Shown piece after piece: positions 1 through 15,118 of a stretch of 64,000 bases of DNA. Source of the stretch: Halichondria panicea (Eukaryota > Porifera > Demospongiae > Suberitida > Halichondriidae); the NCBI RefSeq assembly GCF_963675165.1, contig NC_087386.1, positions 1,724,931 to 1,788,930 of the forward strand, read 5' to 3'. The translations under genes were made by a program, and so were the position numbers. Each line of letters opens with the position of its first letter. Positions within the stretch are counted from its first letter, which is position 1. The notes under the pieces were generated by a model. It was not told the origin of the DNA. It searched no databases and saw only the letters and a program-made list of their open reading frames with translations.

Positions 1-1935
1 GACCAACATGGTAGCAATGAAAGTTACCCAAACTGTTATGGAAACTATTCGAGACTGCTGCACTTGACACTCGTTCAGTAAGATGGTGGCAGCTGCTGCA
101 GTCTCGGGATCAGTGGTGAAGAGAGGAGGTCTCTCTGTCAAAGAACGAGTCGTTGTTTGAACATCTTGGAACACCGTGGAATCTATTGGCTCTGCAAGGG
201 AGTAATCAACAATAATTTAATCAGCTGATAATATTATTGTATGATATTATAGACGCAATTCTGCCCATATAAGGAGGCGTGTCCTTTGATGTGGTAGATA
301 GGTAACAACCATATCTTGTATTGTACAGGGGAGGGATATGTTGAACATGTTGTGGTATGTGACAATCAAACAAAACAATTATGTTGTCAAATAAAAAAAC
401 AAATTTAATCAATTGTGCATGTCCTCACTAACACTGTGCCGTGTGTAGTGTACGCATGGTTGGCTCACGATTAAGAAGACAAATACGCACTGTTAAGATA
501 ATCAAATATTGTTCATGTCACCAAACACAGGGTGTGTACACTGTACGCATGGTTGGCTCACCTCCAGTGGTTTGAATGGTAGTAGTGTCTTCCTCGACAG
601 ACAGTCTGACAACTGCAGACACGTCTTTGTTTCGAACTCTGCATACATATTCACCAGCATCAGCCAAAACAGAAGAGGAAATCTCCAGCATAGATACCCG
701 ACTAGCCACCGTTTTTGGACCTCCATTTTGTGCCGAGCCAGCAGTTCCATTTGAGTAAGATATGAAAAATCGATCTCTGTTGTGAATGACCATCTGATCT
801 TTGTACCATAAGAGGTCTTCGTCAGGGTGAATGTAGCCACTCATTTCACAGTGAAGAAAAGCGGTTGTTCCCACGGTGACCACTACCTCCTCCACAAAGG
901 CCTGCACATACACTACAGAGGGGAAACAAAGATAACATCAGTTCATCAGTACATCATGGTTCAAATGCAATATTATCCAACACTTAGTTCTTACATAGGG
1001 GAGAGAATGGAGGATATATAGTCTGGAATGGTGGGGAATAGAATCCAAAGCTTTATGTATGCTACTAACCCTACTAGAAGTAGGTCACCTTAACACCTAA
1101 GCCATCGGAGTCAGCAAACCGACCAATTTGTGTATCTTACGGTGGCACCCATCGTATTCTGTAGACACTACTTCCAACATTTATTTATATACTGAAGTGA
1201 ACCTGCTTAGGTTAAACTGTTACGACATGCGTTTGAATTATGAGTGTTCTTGCTTACCTTGCAGTATGAGCTCAACAGTTGCAGAAGTCGGAAATCCGTC
1301 ACAGTCACATGACAACACACTCCCTCCTCTCTCCACCACCTCACAAGTGTACGCCCCCGCATCTTCATACGACAGACTCTCCACTGCCAGGACAGTACCC
1401 ATGCCCTGAGAGGTCACCAGCCCTTGAATGAGACTGTATTGATCGATGGAACCGGTAATAATTTGCCCTCCAGGCGTAATCCACCGACTGCTAAACGACG
1501 CGTTGGATGGTTGAATGGAGCACGATAGAACAGCCAATGAGCTTACGGTTTCGACATTGGAACTAGGCTGTATTATAACTTCATTTTCAGCTTGCACTGA
1601 AATGACAACTGGATGGAAAAGAGTACAATCAATATAAGGAATTAATTTAATAGCTAGCTAAAATTAATGAGTCAGTAATGAATAATGAATCTATAGCATC
1701 CCACACAATGCTATATATAGCTAGGGGTGCTTGTCAACGAACAAGAGTTTGTAGTGGGTACAAGATTGGTTATAACCATGGATGCATGCAGACCGCTAGT
1801 AGCTACCTATAGCTGAAGTTAACACACATGCATGCGCAGTACACATGCACTGACGTACATACCTGCTTTAACTTGCAAGCTGCAGAGCTCAACCAAGAGC
1901 ATCAGAGCCAGGAAAAGGGTAGATTTCACAAGCAT
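1..1935 (-). CDS. Two-Ig-domain single-pass receptor, 3' end beyond window (gene A)
   Basis: Four minus-strand exons join in phase: 1863-1935 (signal peptide starting MLVKSTLFLALMLL), 1258-1596 (Ig 1), 562-912 (Ig 2) and 1-191 (Thr-rich stalk, then the start of a hydrophobic segment, SITVWVTFIATMLV, at the window edge). Both Ig domains keep the two core cysteines (VLSCSI...YTCEV; LHCEM...YVCRV) with DAGAY/DAGEY before the second. Ig 2 is clearly paralogous to Ig 2 of the neighbouring kinase gene (IHPDEDLLWYKD against IRPDDQLQWFRD; SRVSML shared). The gene is head-to-head with that paralogue. By analogy the missing 3' exon should carry the rest of the TM and possibly a DDR-like kinase; this is inference. 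Exon structure is well supported by GT/AG sites and phase. Confidence 0.8.
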
Positions 1936-1955
1936 TTCAACTGCTGCAGACTGTG

Positions 1956-1965
1956 TATATATAAA
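1956..1965 (-). promoter_or_regulatory. Possible TATA box of gene A
   Basis: On the minus strand a TATA-like run (TTTATATATA) lies about 20-30 bases upstream of the start codon at 1935. That leaves very little 5' UTR, so transcription may start close to the ATG or from an upstream site instead. Confidence 0.3.
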
Positions 1966-3512
1966 TTAAGCACTTCAAAATTTTGAAAATGCACAACTAA
2001 AAGTTTGACAAAATGTCTCTTAAACTCTCCCTTTATGCAAATGTCAATTCTGCTAGACTAAGCTGCAGCTAAACTGGAAGCTTGCCAGATTTAATGGCAC
2101 CAAACATGGGAATGGGTCAGTGTGTGGAATGGAACCCAGACAGTTCAAACCACCACCACTTCCTGCCGGCATGCATTCCATAGCACTGCATGACTTGTAC
2201 AAGCCAGCTAACAACTATCACTAGTAGTACATGCAGTGAGCAGTTGAAGGACAGTCAAGAGAGAGATACTGTAAAAAGCAGCTGCATCATCGTCAGGATT
2301 TGAATTTAGAAAGACACGTGGAAGATACAAGAAGACCACCATATAACAGAAACGATTGCAACTGCTAGCTGACTGTGTACAAGAATCAGTATACGTGGTG
2401 AGTTACGCTTCATTAATTATACTACAAGTATTACTATGCTGAATAACAGCATAAGTTAACAGTGAAAGTTTGGGTAGAATGAAGGGGACACATTGTTATA
2501 GTGATAGCTACAGCAATCAAGTATAGCTATATATATATTATAGTGAGACAACTCCATTGAAATTTCCACAGCTAGTGCCACATGTATATACATACGTATA
2601 AGGTGCAGTCTTGCAACAACGAGACATTTTGCTTTAGTACATCACACACCCAACACTGCCAAACCCAATTAGGAGGACATTGCACGTACCACACCCTGGT
2701 TGGCTCCTCACACCTTCCACTAGAGGGAAAAAACAAATCCAACAAGAACTTGCATTGTAGTGCTTCCAACCGATTAATTTAAAGGACACTATGTGCATGC
2801 CGATAAAGCTATACATTAAGTTGACAAGGAGCCAATTATTGGTTAATACGTGAGGGAGGAAGGCTAATTGATGAGAGACGCCACAACCACAGAATGGAAC
2901 TGGTAGGCGGTTGTTTACCAGCCAGCCAAGAGTGTGGCTAGAGCCCACACACCCTAGTCTAAATCTTCACAATATTGCAGCTGACAAGCTGATGTTCAAG
3001 AGCAGACTCAAGACTCCTAAAAAGGAGATATCTTTAACTCTTAACTCGATAAAGAGGCAATTGTTTGCTCACACTTAGTGCTATAGACCACACACAGCTT
3101 CAATTGCAACTGCATGGTAGCATATGTATATACGATAACTAATAAACATTCAATGTGAATGTAGTTATTATTACGATAGCTATACATGGCGCAGTTGATC
3201 TTTCAATATTACCATGCACACTGAAAGGGATGCATCATTATAATTATCATTTAACAGCTAAATCTTCAGAACAAGGATGCAGTCCGGCTGTTAATTACCT
3301 CTGATAGCTACAACAAACATGCTGTCATAAGGCTAGCTAAATATTGAAGCCAAACACCTCGAAAACAGAAACCGTAAAGTGTCATTGTACTTTGCTCCAA
3401 TGCCAGTTAGCAGCCACCTTGTTTGGACGCATATTGGACCAACCCAAGGGTGTGGTGATTATTAGGTGCAATGAACACATTCTATGACCACTTGGACTGT
3501 TGATTTCCTACG

Positions 3513-3520
3513 TATATAAA
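3513..3520 (+). promoter_or_regulatory. Likely TATA box of gene B
   Basis: TATATAAA lies about 60 bases upstream of the start codon at 3580, a spacing that fits a transcription start near 3545 and a short 5' leader. Confidence 0.45.
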
Positions 3521-3579
3521 GCACAATCCAACATATGCACACATTATTTGCAGGTCTCGCAATAGAGCTAAGCTACAAA

Positions 3580-6380
3580 ATGAAGAGCCCAGCCATCTAC
3601 TCACTACTGTGTTTGCTACTTCTCCATGCAGTTTACAGCCGTAAGTAATTTATACTATACAACTAAATGATTACTTCGACTGTTAACTTTTTATCTCCCT
3701 GCAGAGATCTCATTCATTGGTCCAGTAGAAACATTGGAGACATTACCAACAAGTTTGGGTGGCATACAGGCATTAACACTTCTTGATTTCAATTTGCTAC
3801 CATTGACTCTACATCAAGAGAATTATACCTCAACATGGACTCTACCTAATGGGGAAATGGTATCTATGGAAAATCAAAGTCCAAATAATAATATTTTAGT
3901 CATACAAGGACGAATTCCTATAAATGCTACTACAAATGGGCCAAGCACATCTCTACTGGTTCATGGCCTGTCCTACACTGATGCTGGTGTGTACAGATGT
4001 AGTGTACAGGACGACCGCAACCCAGGCTCTCCACCAATAGAAGGAACAATAGAGCTAAGGCTGACACGTAAGTATAATTAAGCCGGTACTAGCAGATCCC
4101 ATTAACATACTCATCTCTTACTATGCAGTAACACTAACGGCTATAAACTCAAGTGTGACAATATTGGACAATGCTTCATTTGTGGAACTAAGATGTGATA
4201 TGAGCAACTACATTCGACCTGACGATCAACTGCAATGGTTCAGAGATGGAGAAATGATAACTTCAGGAAAAGATAGACGACAGATCACTTTCATGAATGG
4301 AAATGCCAATCAAGGACAGTTTGGAGATCTTTCAACCCAATCATCGAGAGTTTCGATGCTCACAATCTCAAACCCTATTTTAAGTGATACTGGAACGTAC
4401 AATTGCCGTGTCATAGGGACCACAGAATCTGTTGATATTGAACTACTTGTTCAGAGCTCAGGTGAGAATAATTATATGCATATACTGTATGCTATAATTA
4501 TTGGGTAGCTGCCAATTTACGGGCAATTTCCATTCAATGTTAATATAAAGAGTACAATAGTTTGTAGGTAATTACGGATTTGCTACTAAATTAATAAGGA
4601 ACTCATTACCCATTTTCTATAAACAACTATAGCTACAAACCCTACAACACAAGGAATAACTTCGTCTACACCTGTTACAGAATCGACGTTTCCCCTCCCC
4701 GCCCTAATCGGAGGAATAGCTGGAATATTGGCACTCATTGTCCTCATACTCGTCATAGTAATCGTGGTGGTTAGTATAAAACGAAGAAAGATGGGAAAAC
4801 TACCGTCACATGTGAACGATTTCGAAGAGAACGGAGCGTATGCTTCAACGAGCAACGGAGGCTCTCACAACGGTAGCATGGCGATTATCCCAAACTACGC
4901 CAAGATAGACAAGTTCTCACCCCCTCCCCTCCCAGCACGACCATCCACAAACTTAAGTATGAGTGGTGCCAACTCCGTCAACTCGTTCGAACCAGACCCC
5001 CCAGATTACGCAACCCCAGACCTCCCACACAGAACAGAAAACTACGATCCCTACTATGACGACCCACAACAACTCAAAGCAGAAGCAAGCAAAAAGTTTT
5101 TCGCTCCTAGTCCGAGGAAAAGCACCTCCAAAAAAACATACTATGACGATGTGGATATAGTTGTTGGACCATCTTCGGTTCCTGATCCTAATCCATACGA
5201 TATGTCCACCGTTCCCTCGCCAGCTGACATTCTCAACGGCTCCATGCCTCGGATTAACACTGCTTCGAATCGCAGCCCCGATTTCTCGTACCCAATTTAC
5301 AATGCTGGTATCCCGATTTCAGATTTAAACACAGACCACGATTACGATCAAATCTACAGCGAGCCAATTGATCCCACTCTGATTAGAAGTGATTTTGAAT
5401 TTGATGCCGGTAGCCAGGAAGCAATCCCTTACAGTGCAATATACGAGGACCCCCTACCCTTGCAAGAGGGTGTGGCTCCGCTATTGGTCACCCATGATAA
5501 CATACAAGAAGTGAAAAATCTCGGAATGGGCCAGTTTGGAAATGTGATTCTTTCCAGAACCATTGGTCTCAGTTTGAAAGACATGAAGTTGAGCGAGACT
5601 GACAATGATCGAAACATCAGCATTCTAGTCGCTACTAAAAGGCTAAAGCTAAATCCGGAAAACGGTATGACGGAGAATTTCAACAAGGAGGTCAAGTTCA
5701 TGGCCAGGCTTATGCACGACAATGTCATTCGTCTTCTGGGGGTGTGTCATGGGGCGGAGTCTTTCATAATGATGGAGTACATGGAGAACGGAGATCTGAA
5801 TCAGTTTCTGCAGAAACAGCAACTGATGCCCGACACAATCAGTGGCTTGCAAGAAAATGAGGTCACTCCAATTATCCTCCTCTATATTGGAGTCCAGATA
5901 GCTAGCGGGATGCACTACCTTGCCTCACACCGATTCGTGCACCGTGATCTAGCCACCCGAAACTGTCTCGTGGGAAAAGACTTTGTCGTCAAGATTTCAG
6001 ATTTCGGAATGAGTCGAAGCCTCTACGAGTCCGCTTATTATCGAGTACAAGGCACTCTTGTATTGCCTATTCGATGGATGGCATGTGAAACCTTTTATGG
6101 AAAGTTCTCGGTGAAATCAGATGCTTGGGCTTTCGGAGTGGTGCTATGGGAGATATACACGCTAGGTAAAGTCGACCCATATGATCACATGACTGATGAG
6201 GAGGTTATCGCTGACGCTATTCGAGGTCCAGATCGAGTGCTGCCCATACAGTCAAAGAGATGCCCCCAAGAGGTGTATGACATCATGCTGCGTTGCTGGG
6301 TCCACGAACCATCGATGAGAGCTGATTTTGGGGAAATCTACTCAAGACTATTTATGATCTACACTAGACAGGCTTTATAA
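3580..6380 (+). CDS. Receptor tyrosine kinase with two Ig-like domains and a DDR-like kinase (gene B)
   Basis: Exons 3580-3640 (signal peptide MKSPAIYSLLCLLLLHAVYS), 3705-4067 (Ig 1), 4129-4461 (Ig 2) and 4633-6380 (stalk, TM, cytoplasmic part) join in phase to give 834 residues. The TM spans about 275-300. The juxtamembrane region has PPPLPARP and tyrosines in YDQIYSEP and SAIYEDP contexts. The kinase has a glycine loop GMGQFG (550-555), VATK lysine at about 588, HRDLATRN (689-696), DFG (709-711) and activation-loop YYRVQG (721-726), so it looks catalytically complete. The text EYMENGDLNQFL, HRDLATRNCLVG and PIRWM is typical of discoidin domain receptors. No discoidin domain is present; the ectodomain is Ig-like, and Ig 1 lacks the first core cysteine (F in its place). 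Role: probable cell-surface tyrosine-kinase receptor with unknown ligand. Confidence 0.9.
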
Positions 6381-7084
6381 AAAGCACTCTACTCTGTAAT
6401 GAATTCTGTACTTTATCTATAGACAATTTGTGTTTTATACCTAAATATGATGTCTATGTACCTATTATCATTCGTCAGGCAAAATACCATTAACTATTAC
6501 GCAAATCATTTCTTATTACAAGCTGAGCAATTTCTTTGTGTAAAAAAGTTATAAAGTCATGTTATGTCCAAACAGCGTATCAATATGTAGCATGTTCTGT
6601 TCTTACGTGGGTGTGTTGATATGGTTACTTGGCATTGTTTCAGCAAATAACAGGTGCTAATAGAGGGCAAATACACGTATAGTGTTGGACTAGAAAGGTG
6701 CCCATTTATAGGGTGTCTAGGAAACACTGACAATAACCACACATATGCTCGTAAACTTGATTAGCAGCCAACTCCAGAATCAACATGCACCCTTATTTGT
6801 AAACAGAGCAGCCACAAAATGCCCTCAGGGGAAGGGACAACCCTCACAACAGGAAGTTTGTCACAAACATTCTGCATGCAATACTACAACAACTCAGTCT
6901 GTCCATAGATATCTATGGTCTGTCCAAGTAGCTAGCTAAGACAAAGTGGATTCAGTATCTCAATTGTGGATGCTCACTAAAACTTCTTTAGACTAAAGTT
7001 TAGTGATAGCAACTATACAAAATCTTAGCAGTACATTGTACAGACAATAGAACTTATCTACAACTAATTGTTCTATTATATACA
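6381..7084. other. Intergenic region between receptor kinases B and C
   Basis: No Ig exon or signal-peptide exon was found here, which matters because gene C would otherwise need one. An open frame at 6745-6939 is Gln/Thr-rich and has no splice or domain support. A TATA-like ATTATATACA lies directly before the gene C start codon. Confidence 0.45.
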
Positions 7085-8935
7085 ATGTCAATATCGAATT
7101 CTTCACTGTTTGAAACAATGGCTCCCATGATGAGCAACAATGACTCTCCCCCCACTGATGACTCTTCTCCAATTTCTGTGATCATCGTCTCGGCCATTGT
7201 CGGAGGTCTAGCTCTGATTATTCTCATTTTATCTTCTATAGTAGTTCTCTGCTTTATAAGTCAAAGAAGCAAAGACGAAAAAAAAAGATCAGCCCGAATT
7301 GAGAATGGACAACCAGTTAGCAGGCCCACTGTTCAAGCAAAACCACTTTACGCTCAAATCTTTAGAAGCTCAACTGTGAGAAATTCGACCAAGGAACCAA
7401 AGACAAGAAAGAACTCTGTCAAAGTAACTATTGTGGAGGCCCCAAAACCATCCCCTGTCAAAGACGAACGTAACCATCCACAACCAGCAGAGATATCGGC
7501 ATTTGCAATAGACGTTCCCAAAACATTTCGACCATTTGCACCTCCGCCAAGAATTACACCATTCTCTCGAAGAGATGAGGAAACACAAATTTACGATATA
7601 CCAATTGCTGCACAACACGATTTCCTGGATTCAATCGATGGTGATGAGAATAGATTCACTCAAAGCTTGCAAATCCACTCAAACCCCGGCAACACCAACC
7701 AATACAAAATAGAAAACAGGCACTACTCACAGAGAAGCTCGTATAAAGAACCACGTATCACTGCTTCAATCCGAGAAGAACGTCTAACCTCCTCTCTCAG
7801 CGCCCATCAATTTCTTGGGAAGAATCGGTCCGTGAGCTATCAGAATGACTATCAACAACCACGATCAGTTACCCTACCCAGAGGGGGGAAACAAGAGGAC
7901 AGTCTGATCTACAGTGAGAGTTTGACCCCTTCGATGTTCAACCGTTCTGGAAGCGTTAAAAGCCGAGTGCAGGCTCTCCCATACCCACCTATATACGACA
8001 GGCCGAAACCTATTATGCAAAATGACCGACCCACTGATGTAACGAGGAGAAATATTGTTGAGATTCAAGACCTCGGAATGGGACGGTTTGGGCGAGTTGT
8101 TCTGGCAGCAACTACCGGACTGAGCCTACAGGATCTAAAGCTTGGACAGAACAACGACAAATGCAGGAGTCTACTAGTGGCTATTAAACAGTTAAGGGAG
8201 GATGCTGACGTGCAACTAAGAGAAGATTTTCAGAACGAGATCAAATTCATGTCTAAATTGAAGCATGCGAATGTGGCACGGTTGCTAGGAGTTTGTGCTT
8301 GTGATAAGAGTTTCTTAATGATGGAGTATATGGAGAAAGGAGATTTGCACGAGTTTTTACAGAAGCAGACGTTGGTATCTGATTCTATTGATGCTTTGGG
8401 TGAAGAAGAAGTTACCCCACTTGTTCTGTTGTACATGGGGGTGCAGATGGCCAGTGGAATGCGTTATCTTGCCAAGAACAAATTTGTACATCGTGATTTG
8501 GCCACTCGAAACTGTCTTGTTGGAAGAGATTTCATTGTAAAGATCTCCGATTTTGGTATGAGTCGAAACTTGTATGATACATCATACTACCTTGTTCAAG
8601 GGAGGATCATCCTTCCGATTCGATGGATGGCCTATGAATCATTTTATGGCAAGTTCTCCACGAGATCTGACGCTTGGTCCTTTGCCATCACATTGTGGGA
8701 GCTGTTCACAATGGCTAAACTAGATCCTTACTACGAGCTTTCCGACGAAGATTACATATCTGATACAATGAAAGGGGCTGGAAGAAAGGTTTTACAAAAG
8801 CCGGATATTTGTCCTAGAGATGTGTACGATGTAATGATGCGTTGCTGGATTCACGAGCCAAATATGAGGGCTGATTTTGAAGAGATATATTCTCGACTTT
8901 TCTTAACCTACACTACACTCAGCAAGCAGAACTAA
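7085..8935 (+). CDS. Intronless membrane tyrosine kinase, DDR-like, lacking an ectodomain (gene C)
   Basis: A single open exon encodes 616 residues. The first ~28 are Ser/Asn/Thr-rich and not a typical cleavable signal. A TM follows (about 30-56, ISVIIVSAIVGGLALIILIL), then a long juxtamembrane part with QIYDIPI, LIYSES and PIYDRP tyrosine contexts. The kinase has LGMGRFG (330-336), VAIK, HRDLATRN (469-476), DFG (489-491) and activation-loop SYYLVQG. It is very close to the kinase of gene B, including the EVTPL(V/I)LLY insert. Gene B encodes TM to kinase in one exon, so gene C fits a duplication of that exon alone. It could still be a receptor whose ectodomain exon was missed, but I found none in the 700 bases upstream. 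Confidence 0.85.
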   Translation: MSISNSSLFETMAPMMSNNDSPPTDDSSPISVIIVSAIVGGLALIILILSSIVVLCFISQRSKDEKKRSARIENGQPVSRPTVQAKPLYAQIFRSSTVRNSTKEPKTRKNSVKVTIVEAPKPSPVKDERNHPQPAEISAFAIDVPKTFRPFAPPPRITPFSRRDEETQIYDIPIAAQHDFLDSIDGDENRFTQSLQIHSNPGNTNQYKIENRHYSQRSSYKEPRITASIREERLTSSLSAHQFLGKNRSVSYQNDYQQPRSVTLPRGGKQEDSLIYSESLTPSMFNRSGSVKSRVQALPYPPIYDRPKPIMQNDRPTDVTRRNIVEIQDLGMGRFGRVVLAATTGLSLQDLKLGQNNDKCRSLLVAIKQLREDADVQLREDFQNEIKFMSKLKHANVARLLGVCACDKSFLMMEYMEKGDLHEFLQKQTLVSDSIDALGEEEVTPLVLLYMGVQMASGMRYLAKNKFVHRDLATRNCLVGRDFIVKISDFGMSRNLYDTSYYLVQGRIILPIRWMAYESFYGKFSTRSDAWSFAITLWELFTMAKLDPYYELSDEDYISDTMKGAGRKVLQKPDICPRDVYDVMMRCWIHEPNMRADFEEIYSRLFLTYTTLSKQN

Positions 8936-10051
8936 CTATATTATATGAACAACAAGTCATATGAGAGATCACACAGAAATAGGATTCTCTTTCAAAGCAA
9001 TAATATATACAGTTACACATTCACACAGTAATATGTCATTGTTAACATACCTTGCATTCACTTTTGTTTACTATTCATCTTGGCAACTCCAGCTTGTATT
9101 TTGTATTTTTTCCCGGCATTTTAAGATTCAATTAGACAAATGCCAAAGTCTAAACCTTGTAACCAGTGACAAAAACAGATTTTTATACTTTTAAGTGGCT
9201 GGGTAATGGTTCAGCAGATAGACACAAACATAATCGACGTAGTATTGCTATCTCCTATTTCCTATTAAACACCTGAGTGTTTATCGTGCAGTTACTAGGT
9301 TTCAGCTAGGACATGACGACAAAGCATTAATCGAGAGACTGACATTTGAACCCCTGTGGTGCTTAATCGAGATCAGGTGTTGATTGCAGCTTGGCATTGA
9401 ATCGAGGAAATACAGTACACAATTAAAACAATTTGTAGAATCAAAAATTAGTGTACTGCACAGGTGGTGGAGACATGAAATTGAACAATTGGATTTACCA
9501 CCCAGCAACTATAGCACTACGGTGAAAATGCAATATCTATTGCACTATATGGGATGCAATATTGGGATCCAAGACCTTTAGACACAATTCGTAGAAGTGC
9601 ATCATAGTTGCCAAATACTCACACTCACTTAGACGCTACAGCATAGCACCTAGGCAATAACCATTGGAAAATTCTGTTCCACCCGCTAGCCAGCCAGTCT
9701 AGTCTAACCAGTCTAAACAGCGTCTTGGAAAATCCTAAAGGGAAAAATGGAGTGAGCTTATCATAACCAATAATACACACCTAATTCTGTATTTAGTCCA
9801 TGTGGCCATCCTTCTGCGCATGCGCCAAAGCATGGCTATTATGGCTTTCATTCCAGGCCGCGGTCTAAATTTTCGGAAAAATTGGTCTGGGAAGTGGGCG
9901 TGGGGATAAGGCTAGGATTCTTAATCTTAGGGTCAAAGGTTATGAAAGACCACGCCTCCTCCTTGTGTGCACAGCGCTAGCGCAGCCAAGTGAGATTTCG
10001 GTAGCTAGCTAACCATCCATCAGAGGAATCCAAGGCTATAAGGTGCTCAGA
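8936..10051. other. Intergenic region between gene C and ATG5
   Basis: No supported gene. Short open frames on both strands lack domain and splice support. The last ~200 bases before 10052 should hold the ATG5 promoter, which has no obvious TATA box. Confidence 0.4.
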
Positions 10052-12753
<2,702 letters not shown>

Positions 12754-13226
12754 GCTTTGTGCTGCTGCATGACTCTCTTGATTTTGTGTGTGTCTTTTAA
12801 TTTGTCTGTTTGTGTGAGTGTAATTATAGCTTTATATTAGCTTTGTATAGGGCTCACATAATTATTATAATAATTGTCTCAATTATTTACCGGCACAAGG
12901 CTTATTCACATGTAGTCTCGTTACGAGGTGACCTAGCGTTAAATTGGAGAACAATAGGCCTGGGAACGAGGCTATTTCACATGCAGTGTGACTTCATGCT
13001 TGACCTATTAAACCGTGGGATAATAAATAAACACTGACAAATCTAGCTAGATTCAATATCAATATTTTATTCATCAGCCTGCACATAAATATGTAAATTC
13101 ACAGATGAGCAAAAACATAATAAATCACATAATTATATATTGTGTAGTATAAAATAATCATTCAACAAGTACCTGTAAATCCACAAAATAAAGCTCCATC
13201 AAAAAATAAAAGCTGTTATATACACC
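12754..13226. other. Convergent 3' region of ATG5 and ADK
   Basis: Plus-strand AATAAA-like signals near 13020-13030 could end ATG5. On the minus strand TTTATT near 13063 gives AATAAA for ADK. The two 3' ends are therefore probably within tens of bases of each other and may overlap. No other gene is seen here. Confidence 0.5.
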
Positions 13227-14675
<1,449 letters not shown>

Positions 14676-14914
14676 ATGTCATTACAGCGTCAATCGAGGA
14701 GAACCAACTCTAAAAAGCTACCTGTTAGTGAAAGAAGGTCTCTCACATCTTGGTACTGTCCACCAGTACCTGCCTCTCCAGGTAGTGACACAAGCACTGA
14801 ACAGTTTGCTGTGCCATCACCATCATCGTTAGTGGTTACTCCAAGACTAGTACGAGTGCCAGGGCCTACCAGTGACAGGCCTACCAGTGACAGCAGTGCA
14901 AGATCCAAGCCAAG
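14676..14914 (+). CDS. Candidate upstream exon, Ser/Thr/Pro-rich (possibly GARNL3)
   Basis: The frame from ATG at 14676 encodes 79 codons plus two bases (start MSLQRQSRRTNSKKLP, end SARSKP), followed by a good donor (AAG|GTGAGC). Without splicing it would stop at 14918. The phase is compatible with a possible acceptor at 21673, which leads in frame into the exon at 21716, and also with a weak acceptor at 18394. The composition resembles the disordered N termini of GARNL3-type proteins. It has no recognisable domain and could be an independent short frame. Confidence 0.35.
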
Positions 14915-15054
14915 GTGAGCCAGCCGTTGGTTTGTGATGGCTTCTCTCTAGCTAGCTTTTGTTGTGGTTTAATAGTTTAAGCTGACAATGAGATCTGATT
15001 TGGATCCATTAGTGTATGTACATGTTGCATACTGTATAGTGGAGCCTGCAAGTG

Positions 15055-15118
15055 AGGAGGTCATGTAACCCCAGGCAGTTAGTTGTGAGGAGGTCATGTA
15101 ACCCCAGGCAGTTAGTTG
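15055..15118. repeat. Tandem duplication, 32-bp unit x2
   Basis: The unit beginning GAGGAGGTCATGTAACCCCA occurs twice head-to-tail. Confidence 0.85.

Larger units (their letters stand above)
1936..3579. other. Shared intergenic region between divergent receptor genes A and B
   Basis: About 1.6 kb separates the two head-to-head receptor genes. I see no convincing exon here. Short open frames at 2572-2948 on both strands have no domain or splice support. TATA-like sequences sit at each end, so the region probably holds promoters for both genes. Confidence 0.5.

Noticed and set aside
3167-3700. Additional Ig exon between the divergent receptors
   Set aside because: No frame with Ig hallmarks (core cysteines with DxGxYxC) was found apart from those assigned.
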